From: Aliarcobacter lanthieri
GTDB taxonomy: Bacteria > Campylobacterota > Campylobacteria > Campylobacterales > Arcobacteraceae
Direction of reading: 5' to 3'
Assembly (NCBI RefSeq): GCF_013201625.1
Contig: NZ_CP053839.1
Span: 1,860,001-1,924,000, forward strand
Length of the DNA: 64,000 nt
A model generated the notes under the pieces. That model did no database searches. It was not told where the DNA came from and was given only the letters and a program-made list of their open reading frames with translations. Of this stretch, positions 36,720 through 45,253 are shown piece after piece. The position numbers were made by a program, and so were the translations under genes. Positions within the stretch are counted from its first letter, which is position 1. Each line of letters opens with the position of its first letter.

Positions 36720-37691
36720 TTATTTATAATATAAACTTTTATTTGGAATTTCTCCACCAATTAGTTTTGGATCATTATCTTTTAAAACTTCAAAGAAAAA
36801 TTCTAACTCTTTTTGTGAATCAATTGCCATTTTATTATCAAAAACTATATGTTCTATTGAATCAGCTAAACCTTGCTCTTCTAGCATTGGCAAAGATTTA
36901 ACTACCAATTTACTGGCATCTTCATTATTCGCTTTATACCAATCTAAAGCTTTATCATATTCAAATAAAAATCTATTTATTAACTCTTTTTTATCATCAC
37001 TTTTACCAATAACAGCAATTCCTGCTTGTGGAATTTTTGCTTCAGTTTGAAATAACCTTCCCCATTCATCTTGTAAACTTATACTTCTATATAAATCAGG
37101 AGCAATAACTTTCATAGGAAAAGAACCTGTTTTTCGCAAAGCAATAGAAACAGCTGGTTCAGCTAAAAGAGCATGATCTACTCTTCTTAAAATTAACATT
37201 TGCATAGCATCTATTGGAGTTGCTACATATTGTATATCAAAATCTTTTTTTATATCAAGTCCAGCTTTTTTTATAACAGCTTGAAAAACAATATCTGGCA
37301 TATCGGACCTAAAAGGAACAACTATTTTTTTACCTTTAAAATCTTCAATAGTTTTTAGACTACTATCTCTACTTACCATCTGTAAAATTCCCCAAACAGA
37401 CACATTTAAAAGTTTTAAATCAACTCCTTTATTGTGTAAGTTTGCTGCAACATTTGTAGGAAGTGCTATAAAATCAACATCACCTTTTAGAATCAATGCT
37501 CTTAATTCATCTGGATTATTCCAAAGTCTAAACTCTATTTTTGTATTTAAATCTTTTAAAACATCATTTTCTATCATATAAAAAAGTGGATGAGAAACAC
37601 TTGCTATTGGTCCAGCAACAACAATCTTTTGTTCATCTTTTGCCCATAATATATTTGACAAAAGTACAAATACTAATAAAAAAAACTTCAT
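36720..37691 (-). CDS. NitT/TauT-type ABC transporter, substrate-binding protein
   Basis: A 323-residue periplasmic binding protein. It has a signal peptide (about 1-17, MKFFLLVFVLLSNILWA), no lipobox Cys, and an NMT1/SsuA-like fold (KIVVAGPIASVSHPLFYMIEND... ALILKGDVDFIALPTNVAANLHNKG... TIEDFKGKKIVVPFRSDMPDIVFQAVIKKAGL... LLAEPAVSIALRK). The family includes proteins for sulfonates, nitrate, bicarbonate and thiamine precursors; the ligand cannot be named here. Last gene of permease-ATPase-NnrS-binding protein, 24 bases after nnrS. Link to a TonB receptor suggests a ligand too large or scarce for porins. Confidence 0.85.
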   Translation of the reverse strand: MKFFLLVFVLLSNILWAKDEQKIVVAGPIASVSHPLFYMIENDVLKDLNTKIEFRLWNNPDELRALILKGDVDFIALPTNVAANLHNKGVDLKLLNVSVWGILQMVSRDSSLKTIEDFKGKKIVVPFRSDMPDIVFQAVIKKAGLDIKKDFDIQYVATPIDAMQMLILRRVDHALLAEPAVSIALRKTGSFPMKVIAPDLYRSISLQDEWGRLFQTEAKIPQAGIAVIGKSDDKKELINRFLFEYDKALDWYKANNEDASKLVVKSLPMLEEQGLADSIEHIVFDNKMAIDSQKELEFFFEVLKDNDPKLIGGEIPNKSLYYK

Positions 37692-37715
37692 AAAAACTCC
37701 TTTTTTTAATTAAAT

Positions 37716-38921
37716 TTAACCTTTTATTCCATCTGCTCTAGCACTTAATAAAAATGGAAAAAATATTTTCATATATATGATAAATGGTATAGCCCAAAGA
37801 ATAGAAGATATAATATAAGCCAATATCATATATTCATAATAATAAGGAATAAATGCTCTTATAAATGTAGCAATAATTATCAAGATAAGCCCAAGAGTCA
37901 AAGCCAAGTTTGTAAATATTGTTCTACCTGTATGAATCGTAGAAACTATTATCATCACAACATAAAATACCATTCCAAAAGTTCCAGTTGTTAAAAAATG
38001 TCTAAAATGATTTAAAACATTTAGTTCAAACAAGTAATTAAAGCCTAAAAATAAAAACCCTATAGCAGTCATCATAATAGTTGAAACTAAATATAAAACA
38101 AATGGCTTAATCAAGATATTGTTATCTTTTAATATAAAGTCATTTAATAAAGCTAAAATAGAAGCAAAACAAGCAAAACAAATATAAGCTAAAGAAGAAT
38201 TATTCGGATAAAAAAACTCAACAAAACTATATAAAAGTATACAAAATATCGCTAAGTTATATCGAAAAGATTTTGCTAAAAATATCTCATCTATTTGTTG
38301 TTTTTCCAACAGTTCATTTATAGACTCCATACTTATTCGTCGTAAAGCCAACAATATCAAAACTAAAAAAAGACCTAAAGATAGAAGTAAAATTTTATAT
38401 GAACTAATATTTACAATTCCAGCAACACTTAAAAAATAAACTATTTGAACGATAACTATTGAAGCCATAGAAAAGACTAAAGATATATGTTTTTTATTTG
38501 GATCTTTAAATGCTGGAATAGTAGCAAGATATGAGATATAAACTAATAATGAAATATTTAAAAATCCCACAATATAAACTGTTACATAATCCATAAACCA
38601 AAATCCAACTCGTCCCAAAATCCATAATGCAACAATATAGGCTAATTGTCTTCCAACTATTGGCACAACTCCACTAAATAATTCTGGTAATCCAGTTAAA
38701 AAGAATGCTACTATCATAGCACTTCCTACACCAAATATCATCTCATAAATATGCCATTCTAAAGGATTACTAATTGGTAAACTTATATATCCAGAAAAAA
38801 CAAAAGACCATAAAATAATAGAAAGTACAATATATGGCGCAAGAAGTAAAAAAATTGGACGAAAACCATAAGCTAAATATATTGGGAAATTGCCTTTAGG
38901 ATAAATTTCATAGTGATTCAT
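37716..38921 (-). CDS. nnrS: NnrS family membrane protein
   Basis: A 401-residue integral membrane protein with about 12 hydrophobic segments. The start 'GNFPIYLAYGFRPIFLLLAPYIVLSI' and 'LEWHIYEMIFGVGSAMIVAFFLTGLPE' match the NnrS family, heme- and copper-containing proteins linked to nitrosative stress and denitrification. The His in LEWHIYEM and in NHFRHFLTTG are conserved candidates for metal or heme binding. It overlaps the ATPase gene by 4 bases, so it is translated together with an ABC transporter, which is unusual: NnrS is normally near nitric-oxide or nitrite genes. Confidence 0.85.
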   Translation of the reverse strand: MNHYEIYPKGNFPIYLAYGFRPIFLLLAPYIVLSIILWSFVFSGYISLPISNPLEWHIYEMIFGVGSAMIVAFFLTGLPELFSGVVPIVGRQLAYIVALWILGRVGFWFMDYVTVYIVGFLNISLLVYISYLATIPAFKDPNKKHISLVFSMASIVIVQIVYFLSVAGIVNISSYKILLLSLGLFLVLILLALRRISMESINELLEKQQIDEIFLAKSFRYNLAIFCILLYSFVEFFYPNNSSLAYICFACFASILALLNDFILKDNNILIKPFVLYLVSTIMMTAIGFLFLGFNYLFELNVLNHFRHFLTTGTFGMVFYVVMIIVSTIHTGRTIFTNLALTLGLILIIIATFIRAFIPYYYEYMILAYIISSILWAIPFIIYMKIFFPFLLSARADGIKG

Positions 38922-39658
38922 CTTAACTCCAATTCAAAACTATCAATTATTGTTTTATCTTTTAAAAACTTTGCTGTTTCATTGTAAACAAACTCATCAT
39001 CTCTTTTCTCTCTTGGCATTTCAATATTAAAACTCTTAGCTATATGACCAATTGGCTCTGCTTTTAAGACTATTATCTCATCACTTAATTTTATAGCTTC
39101 CATCAAGTCATGAGTTATGAATAACACACTCAAGTTTTCTTTATTTATAGTTTCAATTAAAATATTTTGAAGCTCTTTTTTTAATCCAATATCTAGTGCA
39201 GAAAATGGTTCATCCAAGAATAATAAACTAGGGTTCACAACTAAAGCTCGTGCAAAAGAGACTCTTTGTTTCATCCCTCCACTTAAATCTTTTGGAAATT
39301 TTATAAAATCATCAATTTCTAAGCCAAACTTTAAAGCTATATCTTGAGCTTTTTTTATAGCAATATCTTTTTTCTCTTTTTTTGCTAATAATCCCAAAGC
39401 AATATTATCTATTACATTCTTCCAAGGTAATAATCTAGGTTCTTGAAAAGCAAAAGCAGAGCTTTTAAAACTATTTTTTATCTCTCCATCCTCAACTCTT
39501 AAAAGCTTTGAGCAAAGATGTAGAAGTGTAGTTTTACCACCACCACTTGGTCCAACAATAGATATAACTTTACCTTTTTCCAAAGTAAAATTGATATCTT
39601 CTAAAATCTCTTTAAATCCAAAAGAGAAATACAAATTTTTTACAACTAATCTCTCCAT
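38918..39658 (-). CDS. NitT/TauT-type ABC transporter, ATP-binding protein
   Basis: The 246-residue ATPase has Walker A 'GPSGGGKTTLLHLCSKLL' (about 36-53), Q-loop 'AFAFQEPRLLPWKNVIDNI', signature 'LSGGMKQRVSFARALV', Walker B 'LLFLDEPFSALD', and switch His in 'FITHDLMEAI'. The W-K-N-V after the Q-loop is typical for the SsuB/TauB group. It overlaps both the permease (13 bases) and nnrS (4 bases). It powers uptake through the permease encoded just upstream. Confidence 0.93.
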   Translation of the reverse strand: MERLVVKNLYFSFGFKEILEDINFTLEKGKVISIVGPSGGGKTTLLHLCSKLLRVEDGEIKNSFKSSAFAFQEPRLLPWKNVIDNIALGLLAKKEKKDIAIKKAQDIALKFGLEIDDFIKFPKDLSGGMKQRVSFARALVVNPSLLFLDEPFSALDIGLKKELQNILIETINKENLSVLFITHDLMEAIKLSDEIIVLKAEPIGHIAKSFNIEMPREKRDDEFVYNETAKFLKDKTIIDSFELELR

Positions 39659-40428
39659 GATTCAAGTTCCCTTTTTATTGGTTCAAATATTAAGTACTCT
39701 ATTAAAAGTAAACTTGCTATCATAATAGTTACAAGTGCTAAAGCAGTTGGTGTATCAAGCTGACTTCTTGCTATTGCTAAACTTGAACCTAATCCATCAC
39801 TAGAAGATAAAAGTTCAGCCATAACAACTATTTTCCATGACATTCCAAGTGCAGATATATAAGCAGGGAAAATATATGAAAAAATATGTGGTAAATATAA
39901 ATCAAAAAGTTTCATAGAAAAAGGTAGATGAAAACTATCAACCATCTGTTTTAAATCACCTTCAATAGTTCTTGTTCCTTGTAATGCTCCTACAAAAACA
40001 ATAGGAAATGATGCTATAAATACCGTAAAAATAACTGTCATATCACTCATACCAAACCAAATCATTGCTAAAACGATCCAAGCAATAGGTGGCATTCCAA
40101 ACAAAATTGTTACTATTGGACGACTCATAATAGAAGCTGTTATAAAAAGACCAGCAAATAAACCTAAAATAGAACCGACTAAAATAGCTAAACCAAATCC
40201 AATCATTGCTCTTTTTATTGTAATAAAAATATTTTCTACCATTTCAGGATTATGTAAAATTTCATTTAAAGCTATAAAAGTATCTTTTGGACTTGGTAAA
40301 ATCAAATCTCCATAAATTTGATGTCCAAAATCCCAAAGAGCTAAAAATAAGAATATTGAAGCAATAGAACCCCAACCACTCCAAAGATAAGTTGGAAAAT
40401 CTTTTATAATTTTTATAAAAAGTTTCAT
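39646..40428 (-). CDS. NitT/TauT-type ABC transporter, permease
   Basis: A 260-residue inner-membrane permease with about six segments and the EAA loop (GTRTIEGDLKQMVDSFHLPFSMKLFDLYLPHIFSYIFPAYISALGMSWKIVVMAEL), the pattern of SsuC/TauC/NrtB. It forms a homodimer channel. First gene of the transporter operon, start at 40428, with the operator-like repeat 40481-40496 and a probable -10 at 40457-40462 upstream. Confidence 0.92.
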   Translation of the reverse strand: MKLFIKIIKDFPTYLWSGWGSIASIFLFLALWDFGHQIYGDLILPSPKDTFIALNEILHNPEMVENIFITIKRAMIGFGLAILVGSILGLFAGLFITASIMSRPIVTILFGMPPIAWIVLAMIWFGMSDMTVIFTVFIASFPIVFVGALQGTRTIEGDLKQMVDSFHLPFSMKLFDLYLPHIFSYIFPAYISALGMSWKIVVMAELLSSSDGLGSSLAIARSQLDTPTALALVTIMIASLLLIEYLIFEPIKRELESWRD

Positions 40429-40456
40429 CTTAAATCCATTTTAAAATATTTTGTAT

Positions 40457-40462
40457 TGTATA
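40457..40462 (-). promoter_or_regulatory. Probable -10 box of the ABC/NnrS operon
   Basis: TATACA on the minus strand, 28 bases before the permease start and 18 bases downstream of the inverted repeat. The spacing is close to that seen in front of the TonB receptor, which argues for a common promoter design. Confidence 0.45.
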
Positions 40463-40480
40463 ATAAATATATTAATTATC

Positions 40481-40496
40481 ATTGACCAATATCAAG
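40481..40496 (-). promoter_or_regulatory. Operator-like inverted repeat, copy 2
   Basis: ATTGACCAATATCAAG: arms TTGA/TCAA around a 6-base spacer. It matches the copy at 36692-36707. It lies directly after the histidine-kinase stop (40499), in front of the ABC/NnrS operon. Confidence 0.5.
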
Positions 40497-40498
40497 TT

Positions 40499-42202
40499 CT
40501 ATACTACAATTTCAAATTTTGCTCCATCTTTAGTATTATAAACTGTAAATTTTCCTTTAAAATGTTTTTCAATAATCATCTTAGACATATAAAGCCCTAT
40601 TCCACTACCCTTTTGTTTTGTTGTAAAGTATGGGTCAAATATCAAATCTTTTTTATCTTCTTCTATACCTCCACCATTATCAATAACTGATACAATAGAG
40701 ATATCATCTTTTACATCAAGAATTACTTTTATTTTTGCATCTGCTATATTTTTTTCTATTAACACATCTTTTGCATTTGTTAAAAGATTTAATATAACTT
40801 GTGAATATTCATTTTCATAAGAATTTAGCTCTTTATCATTTATTATTTCAAAATCTAAAATTATTTTTTTCTCTTCTAAAATAGCTTGCATAATATCAAT
40901 AGATTTTTGTATAGCAGTACTTAAGTAAAACAGCTCTTTTTGTTTATTTGGTTTATAAAAATCTCTAAAATTCTCAATAGTTTGTGACATAAAATCTATT
41001 TGAGAATTTGATTCTTCTAATTTATTCTTAATATATTCTATATCTATATTCTTATCTTCTAAAACTAATTGTAAATTCATATTTACAAATCCCAAATGTG
41101 TTAAAGGTTGTCTCCATTGATGTGCAATATTATTTATCATCTCCCCCATAGAAGCTAGTTTACTTTGATGAATTAGAAGTTTTTCTTTTTCATTTTTTTC
41201 TTTAACTATTCTTTTTAGCATAAGTCCTAATGCCAGACTAAAAATCAATGATTCTAAAGGAGCACCAATATGTATTACATATATTCCACTAATAGGTATT
41301 TCTGTATTATTCCCAAAATATATACAAATACAAACAAAGAACCAACCAATAGTATAAATAATAGCTTCTTTATTACCTTTTAATATAGCAATAATTCCAA
41401 CTATAGTTGGAACTAAAAATGATATGTAAATAGATAAATTCATATATAAAATAGGCTTTTTATATACCAAAATGACTATTAAATCTAAAATATTTATAGC
41501 TATATAAAAAATTAAAAATTTATCTACAATTGGTAATTTTTCTTTAGTATTTAAAATAGCTTTAGCAAATAAAAGTGTAAATAAAAAACTTAATGATAAA
41601 AATATATATCTCAAAGTATTATATGGTTCATCTTCATATGCTTGATAAGAAAAATATAAATATATTATTAGTGAAAGTAAAACAAAAAATTGCATTAAAG
41701 AATAATATAAAAAGAAATTTACTCTTGTAGAAAAATAGATAATTAAATAGTATAAAAATGCACAAAATATTATCCCATAAGCAAATCCATATAAAATACC
41801 TTCATATGGTAATAAATACTTATACTCAAATTTAGATATATATTTACCTCTAAATTCTGCTATTTTTGGCTCATCATAAATATATTTAAATAAAATCTCT
41901 TTTTTTTGATTTTTATCCAATTTAACAAATATATAACTATTTATTATTTCATATTCAACATTTGTATAAATTAAGCTATCTCTATCTGAAACGATTTGTA
42001 AATAATATTCACTATCTGCTAATTTATCTAAATCCAATTCAAATTTAATAGTAAATTCATCTGTAACTAAATTTTTATAATCTGCCTCTTTAATATATCT
42101 AAAATCTATATTATTTAAAGAGATATAAACATTCATAAACCATTTCGAATTGTAACTATAAAGATTTACAACTATTAAAATTAAAAGTGCTATTTTTTTC
42201 AT
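40499..42202 (-). CDS. Sensor histidine kinase with 7TM sensor region
   Basis: A 567-residue kinase. It has a signal peptide (about 1-16), a periplasmic 7TMR-DISM extracellular-like domain (about 18-125), seven or so membrane helices (about 135-330; GILYGFAYGIIFCAFLYYLII onward), a dimerisation helix with the phospho-acceptor His361 in 'MGEMINNIAHQWRQPLTHLGF', N-box 'QVILNLLTNAKDVL', G1 'DNGGGI', F-box 'IFDPYFTTK' and G2 'GSGIGLYMSKMIIEKHF'. All kinase boxes are intact. The frame is open to a TTG at 42229, but ATG 42202 begins the signal peptide. It has no ribosome site: TATAAT lies 6 bases before it, so the mRNA is probably leaderless. Its partner is the divergent regulator gene. Confidence 0.9.
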   Translation of the reverse strand: MKKIALLILIVVNLYSYNSKWFMNVYISLNNIDFRYIKEADYKNLVTDEFTIKFELDLDKLADSEYYLQIVSDRDSLIYTNVEYEIINSYIFVKLDKNQKKEILFKYIYDEPKIAEFRGKYISKFEYKYLLPYEGILYGFAYGIIFCAFLYYLIIYFSTRVNFFLYYSLMQFFVLLSLIIYLYFSYQAYEDEPYNTLRYIFLSLSFLFTLLFAKAILNTKEKLPIVDKFLIFYIAINILDLIVILVYKKPILYMNLSIYISFLVPTIVGIIAILKGNKEAIIYTIGWFFVCICIYFGNNTEIPISGIYVIHIGAPLESLIFSLALGLMLKRIVKEKNEKEKLLIHQSKLASMGEMINNIAHQWRQPLTHLGFVNMNLQLVLEDKNIDIEYIKNKLEESNSQIDFMSQTIENFRDFYKPNKQKELFYLSTAIQKSIDIMQAILEEKKIILDFEIINDKELNSYENEYSQVILNLLTNAKDVLIEKNIADAKIKVILDVKDDISIVSVIDNGGGIEEDKKDLIFDPYFTTKQKGSGIGLYMSKMIIEKHFKGKFTVYNTKDGAKFEIVV

Positions 42203-42208
42203 TATAAA

Positions 42209-42260
42209 ATTATATCCAAACAATACCAATTCTTAAAATTTATCTTTTTGTATGTATAAT
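42209..42260. promoter_or_regulatory. Symmetrical divergent promoters of the two-component pair
   Basis: TATAAT on the minus strand at 42209-42214 is followed by 6 bases and the kinase ATG (42202). TATAAT on the plus strand at 42255-42260 is followed by 6 bases and the regulator ATG (42267). Both arrangements are mirror images about 42234.5. With initiation 7 bases past the -10, transcription would begin at the A of each ATG. No Shine-Dalgarno sequence can exist in such transcripts. Confidence 0.65.
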
Positions 42261-42266
42261 TTCTTT

Positions 42267-42950
42267 ATGAGTATAAATGAATTTAAAAATATAAAAATTT
42301 TATTTGTTGAAGATGAAAAAAATATTAGAGAAAATGCTATATCTTATCTAAAAAAATTATTTACTGAAGTATATGAAGCAAAAGATGTTTTTGAAGCTTT
42401 TGAAATTATAGAGAATAAAAAACCTCACATAATTATAACTGATATAAATATGCCAAAAATAAATGGCTTAGAAATGATAAGAAAAATTAGACAAAAAGAT
42501 ACAAATATTAAAATAATTATACTAAGTGCATATACAAATACAGAGTATCTTCTTGAAGCAGTAGAATTAGGGCTTGAAAAATATTTAGTAAAACCTATCA
42601 GACATGATACTTTATTTCCAATTTTAAATAATTGTGTTCAAAAAATATCAAACAAAAATATAAATATAAAATATTTTTCAAAGAATTGTTATTTTGATAC
42701 TCTAAAAAAGACTTTATACAATGATAATGAAATTATCAAATTATCAAATAAGGAATTAGATTTCTTAACTCTACTTTGTGAACATATCAATAGCTTTGTA
42801 TCTTATGAAATTATTCAAGCTATCGTATGGAATGACTCTTTTATGAGTGATGATGCACTAAGAACAGTTGTTAGAAAATTAAGAAAACATCTTCCAGAAA
42901 ATTGTCTAGAAAATTTTTCAAAAATTGGATACAAGATAAATTCTATATAA
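42267..42950 (+). CDS. Response regulator, OmpR/PhoB type
   Basis: A 227-residue regulator: receiver domain (FVEDEKNIRENAI, phospho-acceptor Asp59 in IIITDINMPKING, Ser/Thr in IILSAYTN, Lys in KYLVKPI) and a winged-helix DNA-binding domain (about 140-227; 'LSNKELDFLTLLCEHINSFVSYEIIQAIVWND', 'DDALRTVVRKLRKHLP', 'IGYKI'). An in-frame ATG at 42252 would add five residues but lies inside the promoter; the ATG at 42267 is preferred. It is divergent from the kinase gene and is the best candidate to act on the nearby transport operons. Confidence 0.9.
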   Translation: MSINEFKNIKILFVEDEKNIRENAISYLKKLFTEVYEAKDVFEAFEIIENKKPHIIITDINMPKINGLEMIRKIRQKDTNIKIIILSAYTNTEYLLEAVELGLEKYLVKPIRHDTLFPILNNCVQKISNKNINIKYFSKNCYFDTLKKTLYNDNEIIKLSNKELDFLTLLCEHINSFVSYEIIQAIVWNDSFMSDDALRTVVRKLRKHLPENCLENFSKIGYKINSI

Positions 42951-43022
42951 AATTCTACTCTAAAACTATCAAAGACATTTTTTAGCCATTATTTTTTATT
43001 AAAATCCTTTCTTGAACATAAT

Positions 43023-43035
43023 AAGAGTAACTCTT
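43023..43035 (+). promoter_or_regulatory. Palindrome before the TonB receptor gene
   Basis: AAGAGT-A-ACTCTT, a 13-base near-perfect palindrome 23 bases before the receptor ATG and just before the ribosome site (AAGGAAAG). It could be an operator or an mRNA hairpin. It does not resemble the operator-like repeat of the ABC operon. Confidence 0.3.
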
Positions 43036-43058
43036 AAAATTAAAATAAAGGAAAGAAT

Positions 43059-45176
43059 ATGAAAATAAAAATGGCACTTTCTGTTGCTACAATGATTACT
43101 ATGGGAAATTTGCTAAGTGCAAATGAAACAACAGTACTAGAAGAAATAAAAGTAAATGAAACAAAAGCAAGTTCTCAAACACTTCAAAATGGACAAATCT
43201 CAAGACAAAATAGTTTAGGTATCCTTGGAAGCAAGGATTTTATGGATATTCCATTTAACACAGTAAGTTACACAAGTGAATATATAGAAGATGAACAAGC
43301 AAAATATTTATCTGATGTTATTGCGAAAACAGATCCATCAATTTACAATCCTGGTAGAATTGGTGCGATAGGAGATGGTTATAGTATTAGAGGATTTTCT
43401 AATAATACTCAAGATGTTTTAGTAAATGGATTATATGGAATGACACCATATTATAGAATGAGTCCAGAATTTATAGAAAAAGTTGATGTTTTAAAAGGAC
43501 CTAGTGCTTTACTAAATGGTATGAGTCCAGGAGGAAGTGTAGGTGGAGCTGTAAGTATTATCACAAAAAAAGCTAAAGATACTCCAACAAGAAGTATCAC
43601 AGCAACTTATGATTCAGATTCACTTTGGGGAACTCATCTTGATTTAGGGCAAAGATTTGGCGAAAAAAATCAGTTTGGTGTTAGATTTAATGGTGCATAC
43701 AGAAAGGGTGATACAGCAGTTGATAATCAAGAAGCTGAAAGTAGAATAGCCCATTTAGCATTTGATTATAAAGTCGATAGAGGGCAAGTATCTGTTGAGT
43801 ATTTATACTCATATGACCATATAGATGGACTTAATAGAGGGATTGGTGTTGCTCCAGGATTAGCTATACCAACTCCTCCTAAAAATACTACTTTATTTGC
43901 TCCAAAAGATACTTTTACTACAACAGAAGATCATATCTTTATGCTAACTGGAGATTATGATATTACTGATAATATCTTTGTATATGGAAAATATGGACAT
44001 AGTAAAACAGATTTTGATGCTCTAGCAAGTAGTACTTACCAAGTATTTAATACTCAAGGAGATTATAGAAATGATTTTGCTCATCAAAGAAATAAACAAG
44101 ATAAAGATTCAGCTGATATAGGTATTCGATTTAGTTTTGATACTTTTGGTATAAAACATGAACTAACAACAAATGCAACATATTATCATCATAACAATAA
44201 ATTTGGATTTAAACAAAATATGTTAGGGAATAATCCTTGGATTACAAATATCTATAAACCAAATTGGAATGGTTTGCATTTAGATAAAAGCTATAGCAAT
44301 GCAAGTCTTCCAAAAACAGCTGAAGTTGAACTAAGTAGTTATGGTTTTGCAGATAGTATCAGTATGTTTGATGATAAGTTAAATATTATCTTAGGATTAA
44401 GAGAGCAAAATGTTGTACAAGAAAGTTTCAATGCTACAACAGGACAAAGAACTTCAAAATATGATGAGAGTAAACTCACTCCTGCTGTTGCAGTTTCTTA
44501 TAAATTTACAGATTCAATAATGGCTTATGCAAACTATATAGAAGGATTAAGCCAAGGACCTACTGCCCCTGCAACAGTTCAAAATGCAGGAGAGATGTTT
44601 GCTCCATATCAGACTAAACAGTATGAAACTGGTATAAAAATGGACTTTGAACATTTTACAAATACTCTAAGTATTTTCCAAATAGAAAAACCTAGTGGTA
44701 TTACAGACCTTGTTACAAATATCTATAGTGTAGATGGAGAACAAAGAAATAGAGGTATTGAATATAGTTTCTTTGGAGATATCTTTACAGATTTAAGATT
44801 TATGGGTGGAGTTTCTTATATAGAAGCTAAAAATACTAAAACACAAGGTGGTGTAAATGAAGGGAAATATGCAACTGCTACTCCAAAATATCAGGGAAAA
44901 TTGGGCTTAGAGTATGATATAACAAATAATCTTAGTGTAAATGCAAATGCTTCAGCTATGAGTAAACAATATGTAAATGCTGATAATTCACTTTGGGTTT
45001 CTGGAAGAACTATATATGATATAGGAGCAAAATATAAAACAAAAATTGGCTCTTTTCCTACAACTTTTAGAGCAGATATTCATAATGTAATGGATAAAGA
45101 TTATTGGGCTGGAGGTCTAGCCAGTGGTTTAGGTGCGCCAAGAACAGTTATGTTATCTGCAACACTTAAATTTTAA
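43059..45176 (+). CDS. TonB-dependent siderophore receptor
   Basis: A 705-residue outer-membrane receptor. Signal peptide at 1-22 (MKIKMALSVATMITMGNLLSA), a TonB-box-like 'LEEIKVNE', plug domain with 'DGYSIRGFSNNTQDVLVNGLYG', 'IEKVDVLKGPSALLNGMSPGGSVGGAVSIITKKA', and a barrel ending 'PRTVMLSATLKF' with terminal Phe. The plug and end are of the FhuA/FhuE ferric-siderophore group. Its signal peptide is close to those at 61016 and 63309, so the three are probably paralogues. First gene of an operon with a PepSY protein. Confidence 0.9.
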   Translation: MKIKMALSVATMITMGNLLSANETTVLEEIKVNETKASSQTLQNGQISRQNSLGILGSKDFMDIPFNTVSYTSEYIEDEQAKYLSDVIAKTDPSIYNPGRIGAIGDGYSIRGFSNNTQDVLVNGLYGMTPYYRMSPEFIEKVDVLKGPSALLNGMSPGGSVGGAVSIITKKAKDTPTRSITATYDSDSLWGTHLDLGQRFGEKNQFGVRFNGAYRKGDTAVDNQEAESRIAHLAFDYKVDRGQVSVEYLYSYDHIDGLNRGIGVAPGLAIPTPPKNTTLFAPKDTFTTTEDHIFMLTGDYDITDNIFVYGKYGHSKTDFDALASSTYQVFNTQGDYRNDFAHQRNKQDKDSADIGIRFSFDTFGIKHELTTNATYYHHNNKFGFKQNMLGNNPWITNIYKPNWNGLHLDKSYSNASLPKTAEVELSSYGFADSISMFDDKLNIILGLREQNVVQESFNATTGQRTSKYDESKLTPAVAVSYKFTDSIMAYANYIEGLSQGPTAPATVQNAGEMFAPYQTKQYETGIKMDFEHFTNTLSIFQIEKPSGITDLVTNIYSVDGEQRNRGIEYSFFGDIFTDLRFMGGVSYIEAKNTKTQGGVNEGKYATATPKYQGKLGLEYDITNNLSVNANASAMSKQYVNADNSLWVSGRTIYDIGAKYKTKIGSFPTTFRADIHNVMDKDYWAGGLASGLGAPRTVMLSATLKF

Positions 45177-45190
45177 TATAAATTTACAAA

Positions 45191-45220
45191 AATTAAATAC
45201 TCTTTTTTGAGTATTTAATT
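45191..45220 (+). terminator. Hairpin after the TonB receptor gene
   Basis: AATTAAATACTC (45191-45202) pairs perfectly with GAGTATTTAATT (45209-45220) around a T6 loop, then TCTATTT. It lies between the receptor and the PepSY gene, so it may attenuate the downstream genes relative to the receptor. Confidence 0.6.
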
Positions 45221-45253
45221 TCTATTTAAAGGAAAAAAGGAATAAAAATAGAT

